A stretch of DNA of 6,362 bases from Bacilli bacterium (lineage in GTDB: Bacteria > Bacillota_I > Bacilli_A > RF39 > UBA660), in contig JAGHGS010000082.1 of assembly GCA_017888105.1 (NCBI GenBank), positions 1 through 6,362 of the forward strand, written 5' to 3'. The position numbers and the translations under genes are program-made. Positions 1 through 6,243 of this stretch are shown here, piece by piece. The notes beneath the pieces were generated by a model, which saw only the letters and a list, made by a program, of their open reading frames with translations, was not told where the DNA came from and did not search any database. Position 1 is the first letter of the stretch; each line of letters opens with the position of its first letter.

Positions 1-24
1 CCTACTCTTCCTTTACTAAACCCA

Positions 25-113
25 TTTTATAACAATTAAAATAATATTTCATCAAGTTCGACAAAACTTGCCAAAACTTATCAATACACAAATGGGCTCC
101 TATTGTTATAAAA
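25..113. repeat. 12-bp inverted repeat in left intergenic region
   Basis: TTTTATAACAAT at 25-36 is the exact reverse complement of ATTGTTATAAAA at 102-113. A second short pair, CCCATTT (21-27) and AAATGGG (90-96), overlaps it, so the two pairings would exclude each other. A further small hairpin, CAAGTT (53-58) with AACTTG (65-70), lies between the arms. The left arm covers the -10 box of the candidate minus-strand promoter. No coding sequence is seen in 1-219. Short AT-rich repeats arise easily by chance here. Confidence 0.4.
26..55 (-). promoter_or_regulatory. possible promoter for a gene beyond the left edge
   Basis: Read on the minus strand, a TTGATG -35-like box (50-55) is followed after 18 bases by a TATAAA -10-like box (26-31). 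An AAAGGA ribosome-binding-like sequence follows at 14-9. A start codon about 8 bases later would fall just outside the window. The arrangement fits the first gene of a new minus-strand transcription unit downstream of the queA terminator. Each box is imperfect and the region is very AT-rich, so a chance match is possible. Confidence 0.3.
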
Positions 114-118
114 ATATA

Positions 119-137
119 ATAGTTAAAATATAACTAT
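119..137. repeat. small AT-rich hairpin
   Basis: ATAGTTA (119-125) and TAACTAT (131-137) form a perfect 7-bp inverted repeat with a 5-base loop. On the minus strand it is followed by a broken T-rich run, so it could act as a weak back-up terminator behind queA. The stem has only one G-C pair and would be unstable. Confidence 0.3.
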
Positions 138-200
138 ATCTTACACTATTAATATACATTATTGTTGGATAAAAATCAACACAATTTTCAATATTTTAGT

Positions 201-238
201 CAAAAAATAAAATTAAAAATCAGAGTTTTAACTCTGAC
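201..238 (-). terminator. intrinsic terminator after queA
   Basis: On the minus strand the inverted repeat TCAGAGT / ACTCTGA (237-231 and 226-220, loop of four) begins within a few bases of the queA TAG stop. It is followed by a T-rich tail over 219-201, interrupted by a few A residues. Stem plus U-tract directly behind the last gene is the standard form of a Rho-independent terminator and marks the 3' end of the seven-gene minus-strand unit. Confidence 0.85.
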
Positions 239-1261
239 CTATTTAATAAACATAGCATCTCCAAAAGAAAAGAATCGATACTTTTCATTTACCGCAATTT
301 TATAAGCATTTAAAATAATTTCTCTAGAAGATAAAGCACTAACTAACATTAATAAAGTAGATTTTGGTAAATGAAAATTCGTAATTAAACCATCTATTGC
401 TTGAAATTCAAAGCCTGGATAGATAAAGATATCTGTATTACCAGAGCACTCTCTAAATTCATGATATTTATGCATAATGGTTTCCAATGTTCGAACCGTA
501 GTAGTACCTACCGCATATATTTTTCTACCTTCTTTTTTTGCTAAATTAAGTTTATCTGCTACTTCCTGACTCATTTGATAAAATTCACTATGCATGTGAT
601 GTTCAAGCACATTTTCGACTTCTACTGGTCGAAACGTACCAAGTCCAACATGTAAAGTAATAAATAATATCTCTACTCCTTTATTTTTCAATTCTTCGAG
701 CAATTCTTTTGTAAAATGAAGTCCTGCTGTTGGTGCAGCGGCACTACCGATATTTTTGGCATAAACCGTTTGATAACGATCCTTATCTTGTAATTTTTCA
801 TGAATATAAGGAGGAAGTGGCATCTCTCCAAGTTCATCAAGTATTTCCATTAAAATACCTTGATAAATAAGTTCAACCCGAACAATACCTTCTTCTTTTT
901 TCTCAACGACTTTTGCTTTTAATTTCGGCGAAAAAGTAACAACCGTTCCAACCTTTAATCGTTTAGCAGGTCGAGATAAACATTCCCAAATATTTTCCCC
1001 CATATCTTTTAAAAGTAAAAGTTCAATAACAGCACCCGTCTCTTCTTTCGTTCCAATAAGTCTAGCTGGAATTACCTTCGTATCATTTAAAACGAGTACA
1101 TCACCATCATGAAATTCTTCTAAAATATCATGAAAGTGTTTATGAGTAATCTCTCCTGTTTTTTTATCCAAAAGCATAAGTCGAGAGGTATCACGTTTTG
1201 AAATAGGCGTTTGGGCAATCAATTCTTCTGGTAATTCATAATCAAAATCACTTAATTTCAT
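239..1261 (-). CDS. queA: S-adenosylmethionine:tRNA ribosyltransferase-isomerase (QueA)
   Basis: QueA transfers and isomerises the ribosyl group of S-adenosylmethionine onto 7-aminomethyl-7-deazaguanine in the tRNA wobble position, giving epoxyqueuosine; it acts in the cytoplasm. The 340-residue protein is full length for the family. Recognisable stretches are the N-terminal LSDFDYELPEELIAQTP (3-19), VLNDTKVIPARL (58-69), APTAGLHFT (176-184), HVGLGTFRPV (204-213), VGTTTVRTLET (251-261), DGLITNFHLPKSTLLMLVSA (290-309) and FFSFGDAMFI near the C terminus. The ATG lies two bases after the kinase stop. Its GAGGA ribosome binding site (1272-1268) is inside the last kinase codons, so translation is probably coupled. 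It is the last gene before the terminator. The partner gene tgt, often downstream of queA in Firmicutes, does not follow here. Confidence 0.97.
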   Translation of the reverse strand: MKLSDFDYELPEELIAQTPISKRDTSRLMLLDKKTGEITHKHFHDILEEFHDGDVLVLNDTKVIPARLIGTKEETGAVIELLLLKDMGENIWECLSRPAKRLKVGTVVTFSPKLKAKVVEKKEEGIVRVELIYQGILMEILDELGEMPLPPYIHEKLQDKDRYQTVYAKNIGSAAAPTAGLHFTKELLEELKNKGVEILFITLHVGLGTFRPVEVENVLEHHMHSEFYQMSQEVADKLNLAKKEGRKIYAVGTTTVRTLETIMHKYHEFRECSGNTDIFIYPGFEFQAIDGLITNFHLPKSTLLMLVSALSSREIILNAYKIAVNEKYRFFSFGDAMFIK

Positions 1262-1263
1262 TT

Positions 1264-1932
1264 TTATTCCTCAGTTTCTAAATATTGTTTTACTTTTCTT
1301 AAAATTTCTTCCGAAATATCTTCAATACTTCGAAGTTTTTCATTTTCTAAACAATTAATCTTTTCATAATCATAAATCACAGAAAGTTCTAAATAAGCCG
1401 TTTCTGCCATACGAAGAAGATTAACGTTAGATATTTTACCACGTTTTTCCTTTAATGTACAAACATATTCATAAGGAAGATACAAAAATAATACATAATC
1501 TGGTCTTGGTAAATCAAGTAAAACAAATTCCAAATTATCAAGCCATTCATACATCATATTTCTTTTCCGAATATCTTTAATCTTTCCGCCTTGAAAAGCC
1601 ATATTGGATTCAACATAACGATTTAATACAACAATATAATCATGTTCCAAATATTTTTTTATAATTCCAATATTATAAGCACGATCCGCAGCATAGTAAA
1701 GGCTAGATATTTTAGGATCCACATTCTCTATTCCTTCCTGAAAATAAGATTCCTCATGTTTACCAAGATAAGCCTCTCCGATAATTTTACCAGTAGGAGA
1801 AGCATAATTAGGGAATCCAAAACTAATCGCCGAATACCCTAATTTCTTTAAATTATTTACTAAAAGATCCGTTTGAGTTTGTTTTCCTGAACAATCCGTT
1901 CCCTCAATAACAATCAATTTGCCTTTACTCAT
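1264..1932 (-). CDS. tmk: thymidylate kinase-like protein (dTMP kinase family)
   Basis: This is a P-loop nucleoside monophosphate kinase of the thymidylate kinase family, expected to phosphorylate dTMP to dTDP with ATP. Its 222 residues are slightly longer than the usual 205-215. Seen in order are the P-loop EGTDCSGKQTQ (10-20), the substrate-binding FPNYASPTGKIIGEAYL (40-56), an ADR (82-84), the NRYVESNMAFQGGK stretch (104-117) matching the DRY region, LPRPDYVLFL (141-150) and a LID-like KRGK (163-166) before an EXAYLEL helix. Two positions are atypical: Gln18 stands where the P-loop normally has Ser/Thr, and Asn104 replaces the Asp of DRY. It may be the main Tmk or a paralogue, since the usual tmk sits near holB. 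An AGGTGA site overlaps the glyA stop (gap 7 bp). Neighbouring folD and glyA supply the cofactor for dTMP synthesis, which fits this role. Confidence 0.85.
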   Translation of the reverse strand: MSKGKLIVIEGTDCSGKQTQTDLLVNNLKKLGYSAISFGFPNYASPTGKIIGEAYLGKHEESYFQEGIENVDPKISSLYYAADRAYNIGIIKKYLEHDYIVVLNRYVESNMAFQGGKIKDIRKRNMMYEWLDNLEFVLLDLPRPDYVLFLYLPYEYVCTLKEKRGKISNVNLLRMAETAYLELSVIYDYEKINCLENEKLRSIEDISEEILRKVKQYLETEE

Positions 1933-1939
1933 AATTCAC

Positions 1940-3163
1940 CTACTTATATATGGGATATTTACTAGTTAAATCTAAAACTTCTTGTTTTAAAGTTTCTAAT
2001 ACTTGAACATCATCTTTATGTTTCAAAGCCTTAGCAATAATATGACCAATTTCTTCAAAATCTTTTTCTTTTAAGCCACGAGTTGTCATCGCTGGTGTAC
2101 CAAGACGAATTCCACTTGTTTTCATTGGAGATTCCGTTTCATTTGGAATCGTATTTTTATTAACGGTAATATGAATTTGATCTAAAACGGTCTCAGCATC
2201 TTTACCAGTCATTCCTGTAGTACTTTTCACATCGACAAGCATTAAATGATTATCTGTTCCCCCACTAATAATTTTAAAACCTTCAGCAGCAAGTGTTTGA
2301 GCTAACACTTTTGCATTTTTTATAACTTGTTCTTGATAAGTCTTAAATTCTGGTTGTAACGCTTCATAAAAACACTCTGCTTTCGCTGCAATAACATGCA
2401 TTAAAGGACCACCTTGAATTCCTGGGAAAATCGTTTTATTAATTTTTTTAATAATTTCCTCATTATTCGTAAGAATAATACCTCCTCTAGGTCCTCTAAG
2501 TGTTTTATGAGTAGTAGAAGTAACAACATCAGCATATTCTACCGGATTTTGATGAAGTCCTGCTGCTACTAAACCTGCAATATGAGCCATATCAACAAAC
2601 AAATAAGCCCCAACTTCATGAGCAATTTCACTAAACTTCTTAAAATCAATAAAGCGAGAATATGCACTTGCACCTGCAACAATCATTTGAGGACGTTCCT
2701 TTAACGCAAGAGCACGAATTTCCTCATAATCCAATTTTTCTGTTTCCAAATTCAAATTATAAGGAACAAACTCATAATCGAGTCCACTAAAATTAACAGG
2801 ATTTCCATGAGTCAAATGTCCTCCATGAGATAAATTAAGTCCCATAACTTTATCTCCTGGTTGTAAAAGAGCCCGATAAACAGCCATATTAGCACTTGAT
2901 CCACTATGAGGCTGAACATTAGCAAAATTAGCCCCAAATAATCGAGTAACATATTCGATCGCTAAATTTTCTACCGTATCGACATTTTCACATCCTCCAT
3001 AATATCTCTTACTAGGGTATCCTTCTGCATATTTATTCGTAAAAATACTACCTTGTAATTCTAAAACACTTTTTGATACATAATTCTCTGATGCAATTAA
3101 TTCAATATTATCTTGTTGTCTTTTTTCCTCTTCTTGTAATGCTTTTTTAATTTTTGGATCCAT
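1940..3163 (-). CDS. glyA: serine hydroxymethyltransferase (GlyA)
   Basis: This PLP enzyme converts serine and tetrahydrofolate to glycine and 5,10-methylene-tetrahydrofolate, the main cellular entry of one-carbon units. From the ATG at 3163 the protein has 407 residues, normal for bacterial SHMT. Landmarks are IELIASENYVS near the N terminus, NKYAEGYPSKRYYGG, the PLP-contact DMAHIAG (Asp191, His194), and STTHKTLRGPRGG with the Schiff-base Lys220. A GTG nine bases upstream (3172) is also open in frame, but it lies inside the GAGGTG ribosome binding site (3175-3170), which is placed six bases before the ATG. I therefore reject the GTG. The first 17 bases overlap the end of folD in another frame, indicating coupled translation with the enzyme that uses its product. 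Confidence 0.97.
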   Translation of the reverse strand: MDPKIKKALQEEEKRQQDNIELIASENYVSKSVLELQGSIFTNKYAEGYPSKRYYGGCENVDTVENLAIEYVTRLFGANFANVQPHSGSSANMAVYRALLQPGDKVMGLNLSHGGHLTHGNPVNFSGLDYEFVPYNLNLETEKLDYEEIRALALKERPQMIVAGASAYSRFIDFKKFSEIAHEVGAYLFVDMAHIAGLVAAGLHQNPVEYADVVTSTTHKTLRGPRGGIILTNNEEIIKKINKTIFPGIQGGPLMHVIAAKAECFYEALQPEFKTYQEQVIKNAKVLAQTLAAEGFKIISGGTDNHLMLVDVKSTTGMTGKDAETVLDQIHITVNKNTIPNETESPMKTSGIRLGTPAMTTRGLKEKDFEEIGHIIAKALKHKDDVQVLETLKQEVLDLTSKYPIYK

Positions 3164-4013
3164 TATATCCACCTCTTTCTCTTAATTTTGCTTGCTCTAT
3201 TACATTTGCAAGTAACATCGTAATGGTCATTGGTCCAACTCCTCCTGGAACGGGAGTAATATAACTGCATTTTTTTGAAACACCATCAAAATCAACATCT
3301 CCACAAAGTTTGCCATCAACACGATTTGTTCCAACATCAATAACTACCGCGCCATCTTTAACATATTCTTCCGTAATAAATTTAGAATGCCCAATTGCCA
3401 CAATTAAAATATCCGCTTGCTTCGTAATATCTTGTAAATTCTTCGTTTTTGAATGAGCAATCGTAACAGTAGCCCCTCGATTAAGTAGCGCAGTTGCCAT
3501 AGGTCTTCCGACAATTAAACTCGCTCCAACCACAACTACATATTCACCTTCTATCTCAATATTTTCATACTCAAGCATTTTTAAAATACCATAAGGGGTT
3601 GCAGCTATCACTTTCTCATCATTACTAAGTAATGCTCCCAAATTATAAATTCCAAATCCATCAACATCTTTTTTTGAATCAACATAAGAAATCACACGTT
3701 CCTCATCAAAGCAAGATGGTAAAGGACTTTGAACTAAAATACCATCAATAATTGGATTTTCATTTAATTTTTGTATTTGACAAATAATTTCTTCTTCCGT
3801 ATTTTCTTCCGTAAAACGACATAATTCATGATAAATTCCAAGTTCATCACAAGCCTTAATTTTATTTCGTACATAAATTTCACTAGCCACATCATTTCCT
3901 ACTAAAACAATTCCAAGCCCTGGAACAATATGTTCTTTTTTTAATTCATCAATTTGTTTTTTTAAATCTTCTCTTATTTCATTAGATATTAACTTTCCAT
4001 CAATAATCTTCAT
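3147..4013 (-). CDS. folD: bifunctional methylene-THF dehydrogenase / methenyl-THF cyclohydrolase (FolD)
   Basis: FolD oxidises 5,10-methylene-THF to 5,10-methenyl-THF with NAD(P)+ and hydrolyses this to 10-formyl-THF, linking the GlyA product to purine and formyl-Met synthesis. The 288 residues match the family length. The active-site residues known from E. coli are present by motif: Tyr47 and Lys51 in YVRNK, Gln95 in ILVQSPLP and Asp118 in DVDGF. The Rossmann loop reads VVVGASLIVGRP (160-171), and TPVPGGVGPMT is at 253-263. Two stretches depart from the common form: DVDGFGIYN instead of DVDGFHPxN, and AATP instead of PCTP. The AAAGGAG site (4026-4020) sits six bases before the ATG. After the 89-bp gap behind ruvB, folD starts a tight folD-glyA-tmk-queA block that may have its own promoter. 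Confidence 0.97.
   Translation of the reverse strand: MKIIDGKLISNEIREDLKKQIDELKKEHIVPGLGIVLVGNDVASEIYVRNKIKACDELGIYHELCRFTEENTEEEIICQIQKLNENPIIDGILVQSPLPSCFDEERVISYVDSKKDVDGFGIYNLGALLSNDEKVIAATPYGILKMLEYENIEIEGEYVVVVGASLIVGRPMATALLNRGATVTIAHSKTKNLQDITKQADILIVAIGHSKFITEEYVKDGAVVIDVGTNRVDGKLCGDVDFDGVSKKCSYITPVPGGVGPMTITMLLANVIEQAKLRERGGYNGSKN
3170..3175 (-). promoter_or_regulatory. glyA ribosome binding site inside folD
   Basis: GAGGTG at 3175-3170, six bases before the ATG at 3163, decides the glyA start. It also encodes part of the folD C-terminal tail (the Arg-Gly-Gly codons), so the last residues of FolD are constrained by the downstream signal. Confidence 0.75.
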
Positions 4014-4023
4014 AATACACTCC

Positions 4024-4061
4024 TTTCGTTTCTAAATAAATATTAAATTTTAAAAACGAAA
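4024..4061 (-). repeat. inverted repeat in the folD leader
   Basis: In the 89-bp gap between ruvB and folD, TTTCGTTT (plus strand 4024-4031) is the exact reverse complement of AAACGAAA (4054-4061). They form an 8-bp stem with a 22-base AT-rich loop. In a minus-strand transcript the 3' arm ends in the AAA of the folD AAAGGAG site, so the hairpin would abut the ribosome binding site. No U-tract follows it. I find no convincing -35/-10 pair in the gap: TATATT at 4082-4077 has no partner, and TTGTAG with TTTAAA is weak. Folding could modulate folD translation, or the repeat could be a protein site. Neither is established. Confidence 0.4.
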
Positions 4062-4102
4062 CACCTGAATTTCTACAATATATAAAATCATAAGCATCAC
4101 CT

Positions 4103-5110
4103 CTAAAAAAGAGTTCCTTGTCTTACAATCTTTAAATGATCATAAGCTTTATCCGTTGCCATTCTTCCTCTTTGTGTTCTCTTAATAAATCCTTCTTGGA
4201 GTAAAAAAGGTTCTACCACATCTTCAATCGTTGTAACTTCTTCTCCAATTGCCGTAGCAATCGTCTCAACTCCAACCGGACCTCCATTAAATTTATTAAT
4301 TAAAGCCGTTAAATATTCAATATCAATTTGATCCAAACCATATTCATCTACTTGAAGTCTTCTTAAACTATCTACTGTAATATCATAATCAATTTTACCA
4401 TTTCCTTCAACTAAAGCAAAATCACGAACTCTCTTAAACAATCGATTCGCAACTCTTGGCGTTTTTCTACATCTCTTAGCAATTTCTAAAGCCGCATCAT
4501 CATCAATTTCCATATCTAAAACTCTACCTGTTCTCTTAACAATCTGTTGTAATTCGGTATCTTTATAATAATTTAGTTTACTTACAATTCCAAAACGATC
4601 ACGAAGAGGACTTGATAAATCACCAGCTCGGGTTGTTGCTCCAACTAAAGTAAAAGGAGGTAAATCAATCTTTATGCTTCTACTCTTGCCATCTGCCCCA
4701 ATAATAATGTCAAGTTCAAAATCTTCCATCGCCGGATACAAAATTTCTTCAACAAACTTAGGCATCCGATGAATTTCATCGATAAATAACACATCACCGG
4801 GTTCAATCGTCGATAAAACTGCTGCCAAATCCCCACTTTTCTCTAAAGATGGTCCACTAGCCGTTTTAATATTGCTTCCAAGTTCATTGGCAATAATATG
4901 AGCAAGAGTTGTTTTACCAAGTCCAGGAGGACCATAGAGTAAAACATGATCTAACGCTTCTCCCCGCATTTTAGCAGCTTCAATAAAAACTTTTAAATTA
5001 GCTTTAATCTCATCTTGTCCAACATATTCTGCTAACGTTTGAGGTCTTAATGTTGCTTCAAAAGAATCACTTTCTAATGCTTCAACATCAAGTATTTTTT
5101 CTTCATCCAT
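4103..5110 (-). CDS. ruvB: Holliday junction branch migration ATPase RuvB
   Basis: RuvB is the AAA+ motor that pumps DNA through RuvA-bound Holliday junctions during recombinational repair. The 335 residues are full length. Visible features are Walker A GPPGLGKT (60-67), Walker B LFIDEIHR (108-115), the sensor-1 region LVGATTRAG (155-163), the arginine finger in SPLRDRFG (Arg170) and the sensor-2 TPRVANR (217-223). A C-terminal winged-helix domain ends in a short basic and hydrophobic tail. The residue before sensor-2 TPR is Lys216, where Gly is usual, a mild oddity. The ATG overlaps the end of the preceding HAD gene by 8 bp, with a strong AAAGGAGG site (5124-5117) six bases upstream, itself inside that gene. 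RuvB is therefore translated from its own strong site although separated from ruvA. Confidence 0.98.
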   Translation of the reverse strand: MDEEKILDVEALESDSFEATLRPQTLAEYVGQDEIKANLKVFIEAAKMRGEALDHVLLYGPPGLGKTTLAHIIANELGSNIKTASGPSLEKSGDLAAVLSTIEPGDVLFIDEIHRMPKFVEEILYPAMEDFELDIIIGADGKSRSIKIDLPPFTLVGATTRAGDLSSPLRDRFGIVSKLNYYKDTELQQIVKRTGRVLDMEIDDDAALEIAKRCRKTPRVANRLFKRVRDFALVEGNGKIDYDITVDSLRRLQVDEYGLDQIDIEYLTALINKFNGGPVGVETIATAIGEEVTTIEDVVEPFLLQEGFIKRTQRGRMATDKAYDHLKIVRQGTLF

Positions 5111-5621
5111 AATATTCCTCCTTTATATAATCAAGTAATTGATACCAATCCTTAAAACTTGGATATTTATAACTTTCCTTCATACATACACCATGAATTC
5201 CATATAAAGAAACATAATCTAATACTCTTTCTTTATCATCAATAAACAAATCAACATGTTCCCTATAAGCAATCTTACCCTTTTTCATCTGTTTAAAATA
5301 TATTTTATTATAAAAAATCCCATTTTTCTCTAAAAAAGCAAGTGTATTTTTTATATTATCTCTATCATACTTATTATTTCTTGCAGTTATAATAATAATT
5401 TTAAAATCATGATCTCTAAAATATTCCCATGCTTCTTTTGCTCCATCTTTGAGTTCATATTCATCTCTCATTTGTCTTATGTATTTCTTTAGAAATTTCT
5501 TATATTTTTTCTTTGGCAATAAATTGCGATCATCATAATTAGGATATTCCTGCTTCAAATACTTATTTACAATTTCAGAAGTATTGGTAATTGTATCATC
5601 AATATCGATTCCTAAAATCAT
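5103..5621 (-). CDS. HAD-superfamily putative nucleotidase (NT5C/YqfW-like)
   Basis: This small HAD-fold hydrolase, probably a cytosolic phosphatase acting on a nucleotide, has 172 residues. All four catalytic motifs are seen: motif I DIDDT (6-10) with nucleophile Asp6 and acid/base Asp8, motif II IIIITAR (75-81) with Thr79, a motif III Lys among 113-116, and motif IV LFIDDK (125-130) with Asp128 and Asp129. A helical insert rich in Lys and Tyr (about 20-55) lies between motifs I and II, as in C1-capped 5'(3')-deoxyribonucleotidase and YqfW-type proteins. Substrate specificity cannot be read from sequence. The ATG overlaps the ruvA stop (ATGA) without a clear ribosome binding site, so it depends on coupling. 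The end overlaps ruvB by 8 bp. Its place inside ruvAB is unusual, and no symbol is assigned. Confidence 0.85.
   Translation of the reverse strand: MILGIDIDDTITNTSEIVNKYLKQEYPNYDDRNLLPKKKYKKFLKKYIRQMRDEYELKDGAKEAWEYFRDHDFKIIIITARNNKYDRDNIKNTLAFLEKNGIFYNKIYFKQMKKGKIAYREHVDLFIDDKERVLDYVSLYGIHGVCMKESYKYPSFKDWYQLLDYIKEEYYG
5117..5124 (-). promoter_or_regulatory. strong ruvB ribosome binding site inside the HAD gene
   Basis: AAAGGAGG at 5124-5117 is close to a perfect match to the anti-Shine-Dalgarno sequence and lies six bases before the ruvB ATG. It forms the Lys-Glu-Glu codons of the HAD protein's C terminus. The HAD gene itself lacks a good site, so RuvB may be made in larger amounts than the HAD protein from the same mRNA. 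Confidence 0.75.
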
Positions 5622-6172
5622 TTTAACATCATCTTTAATGCCTCTTTAATCTGATCTTCAATTTCCAAAGAAGCATTTACTTTTGGTAATACTTTCTTAA
5701 TTTCTGCATTCTTATATCCTAAGCTTTCAAGTACACTTACAAGTTCATCAAAATCTCCACTTAAATTAATATCATTCTTACTAGCAAGTTTTCCTTTTAA
5801 ATCCAAAATAATTTGTCTTGCTAACTTTTCACCAATCTTAGGGAATTTCTTTAGATAAAGAATATTTTCTCGATCAATCGCATCAATAATACCCGCTATA
5901 GACCCAGTAGCAAGCATAGGAAGTGCCATCTTAGGTCCTAATCCTTTTACATTAATTAATTTTAAAAATAATTCTCTTTCTTCTTCTGATTTAAATCCAT
6001 ATAAAGAATATTCATCTTCTCTTATTTGATTATATAAATACACTTTAGCCTCACTTTCAAGTTCAAAACTAAAAGGATTAGCAACATAAACAGTGTAACC
6101 AATATTGTTATTTTCTACCACAATATAATTACTTTCTTGTGCTACTATTTTTCCAATAATATAATTATACAT
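5618..6172 (-). CDS. ruvA: Holliday junction DNA-binding protein RuvA
   Basis: RuvA binds four-way junctions as a tetramer and loads RuvB rings. The 184-residue protein is slightly shorter than the roughly 200 of E. coli. It has the N-terminal OB-fold domain (about 1-62), including the acidic-pin residues Glu52 and Asp53 in REDEYSLYGF. Two helix-hairpin-helix motifs follow (72-87 with VKGLGPKMA; 107-123 with FPKIGEKLA), then a short linker and a C-terminal domain III (about 142-184) that contacts RuvB. The second hairpin reads PKIG rather than the common PGIG. The start has a GGGTGAT-type ribosome binding site and a nearby promoter. It is the first gene of the minus-strand unit and ends in the ATGA overlap with the HAD gene. 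I see no LexA-type box upstream, so SOS control is not indicated here. Confidence 0.97.
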   Translation of the reverse strand: MYNYIIGKIVAQESNYIVVENNNIGYTVYVANPFSFELESEAKVYLYNQIREDEYSLYGFKSEEERELFLKLINVKGLGPKMALPMLATGSIAGIIDAIDRENILYLKKFPKIGEKLARQIILDLKGKLASKNDINLSGDFDELVSVLESLGYKNAEIKKVLPKVNASLEIEDQIKEALKMMLK

Positions 6173-6190
6173 CCTATCACCCTAATAAAT

Positions 6191-6199
6191 ATAATAGCA
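6191..6199 (-). promoter_or_regulatory. ruvA promoter, extended -10
   Basis: On the minus strand TGC-TATTAT (6199-6191) is an extended -10 element with one mismatch in the hexamer. Transcription would begin near 6184, giving a leader of only about 12 bases that is mostly the ribosome binding site. No good -35 box lies at the right distance, which extended -10 promoters tolerate. Confidence 0.5.
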
Positions 6200-6243
6200 T
6201 ACAATTGTTTAAAAGTACACCCAAAAAAGAAAAAAACCAGGAT

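Noticed and set aside
60..180. Replication origin or DnaA boxes in the AT-rich spacer
   Set aside because: No exact TTATCCACA-type box is present. TTATCAATACACA and TTATCCAACA are only loose, interrupted matches, and the neighbours are not origin genes.
1642..1842. A 66-codon plus-strand open frame antisense to the thymidylate-kinase-like gene
   Set aside because: It lies wholly inside a well-supported gene, and its translation is Ile/Ser/Arg-rich without family resemblance. It is best explained as a shadow frame.
3164..3172. GTG at 3172 as the glyA start
   Set aside because: The GTG is part of the GAGGTG ribosome binding site serving the ATG at 3163, and no suitable site precedes the GTG itself.
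3500..3540. Loss of the Arg in the FolD GRSxIVG cofactor loop (here GASLIVG) as a novelty
   Set aside because: E. coli FolD also has a GAS-type loop (GASNIVGRP), so this is normal variation.
4014..4102. Tetrahydrofolate or glycine riboswitch in the folD leader
   Set aside because: The 89 bases are nearly all A/T with one weak 8-bp stem. The conserved G-rich cores and multi-helix layout of those aptamers are absent.
5103..5620. Alternative genetic code with TGA as tryptophan
   Set aside because: Trp is encoded by TGG (for example in the kinase and HAD genes), and TGA ends two proteins at sensible lengths next to well-placed starts.
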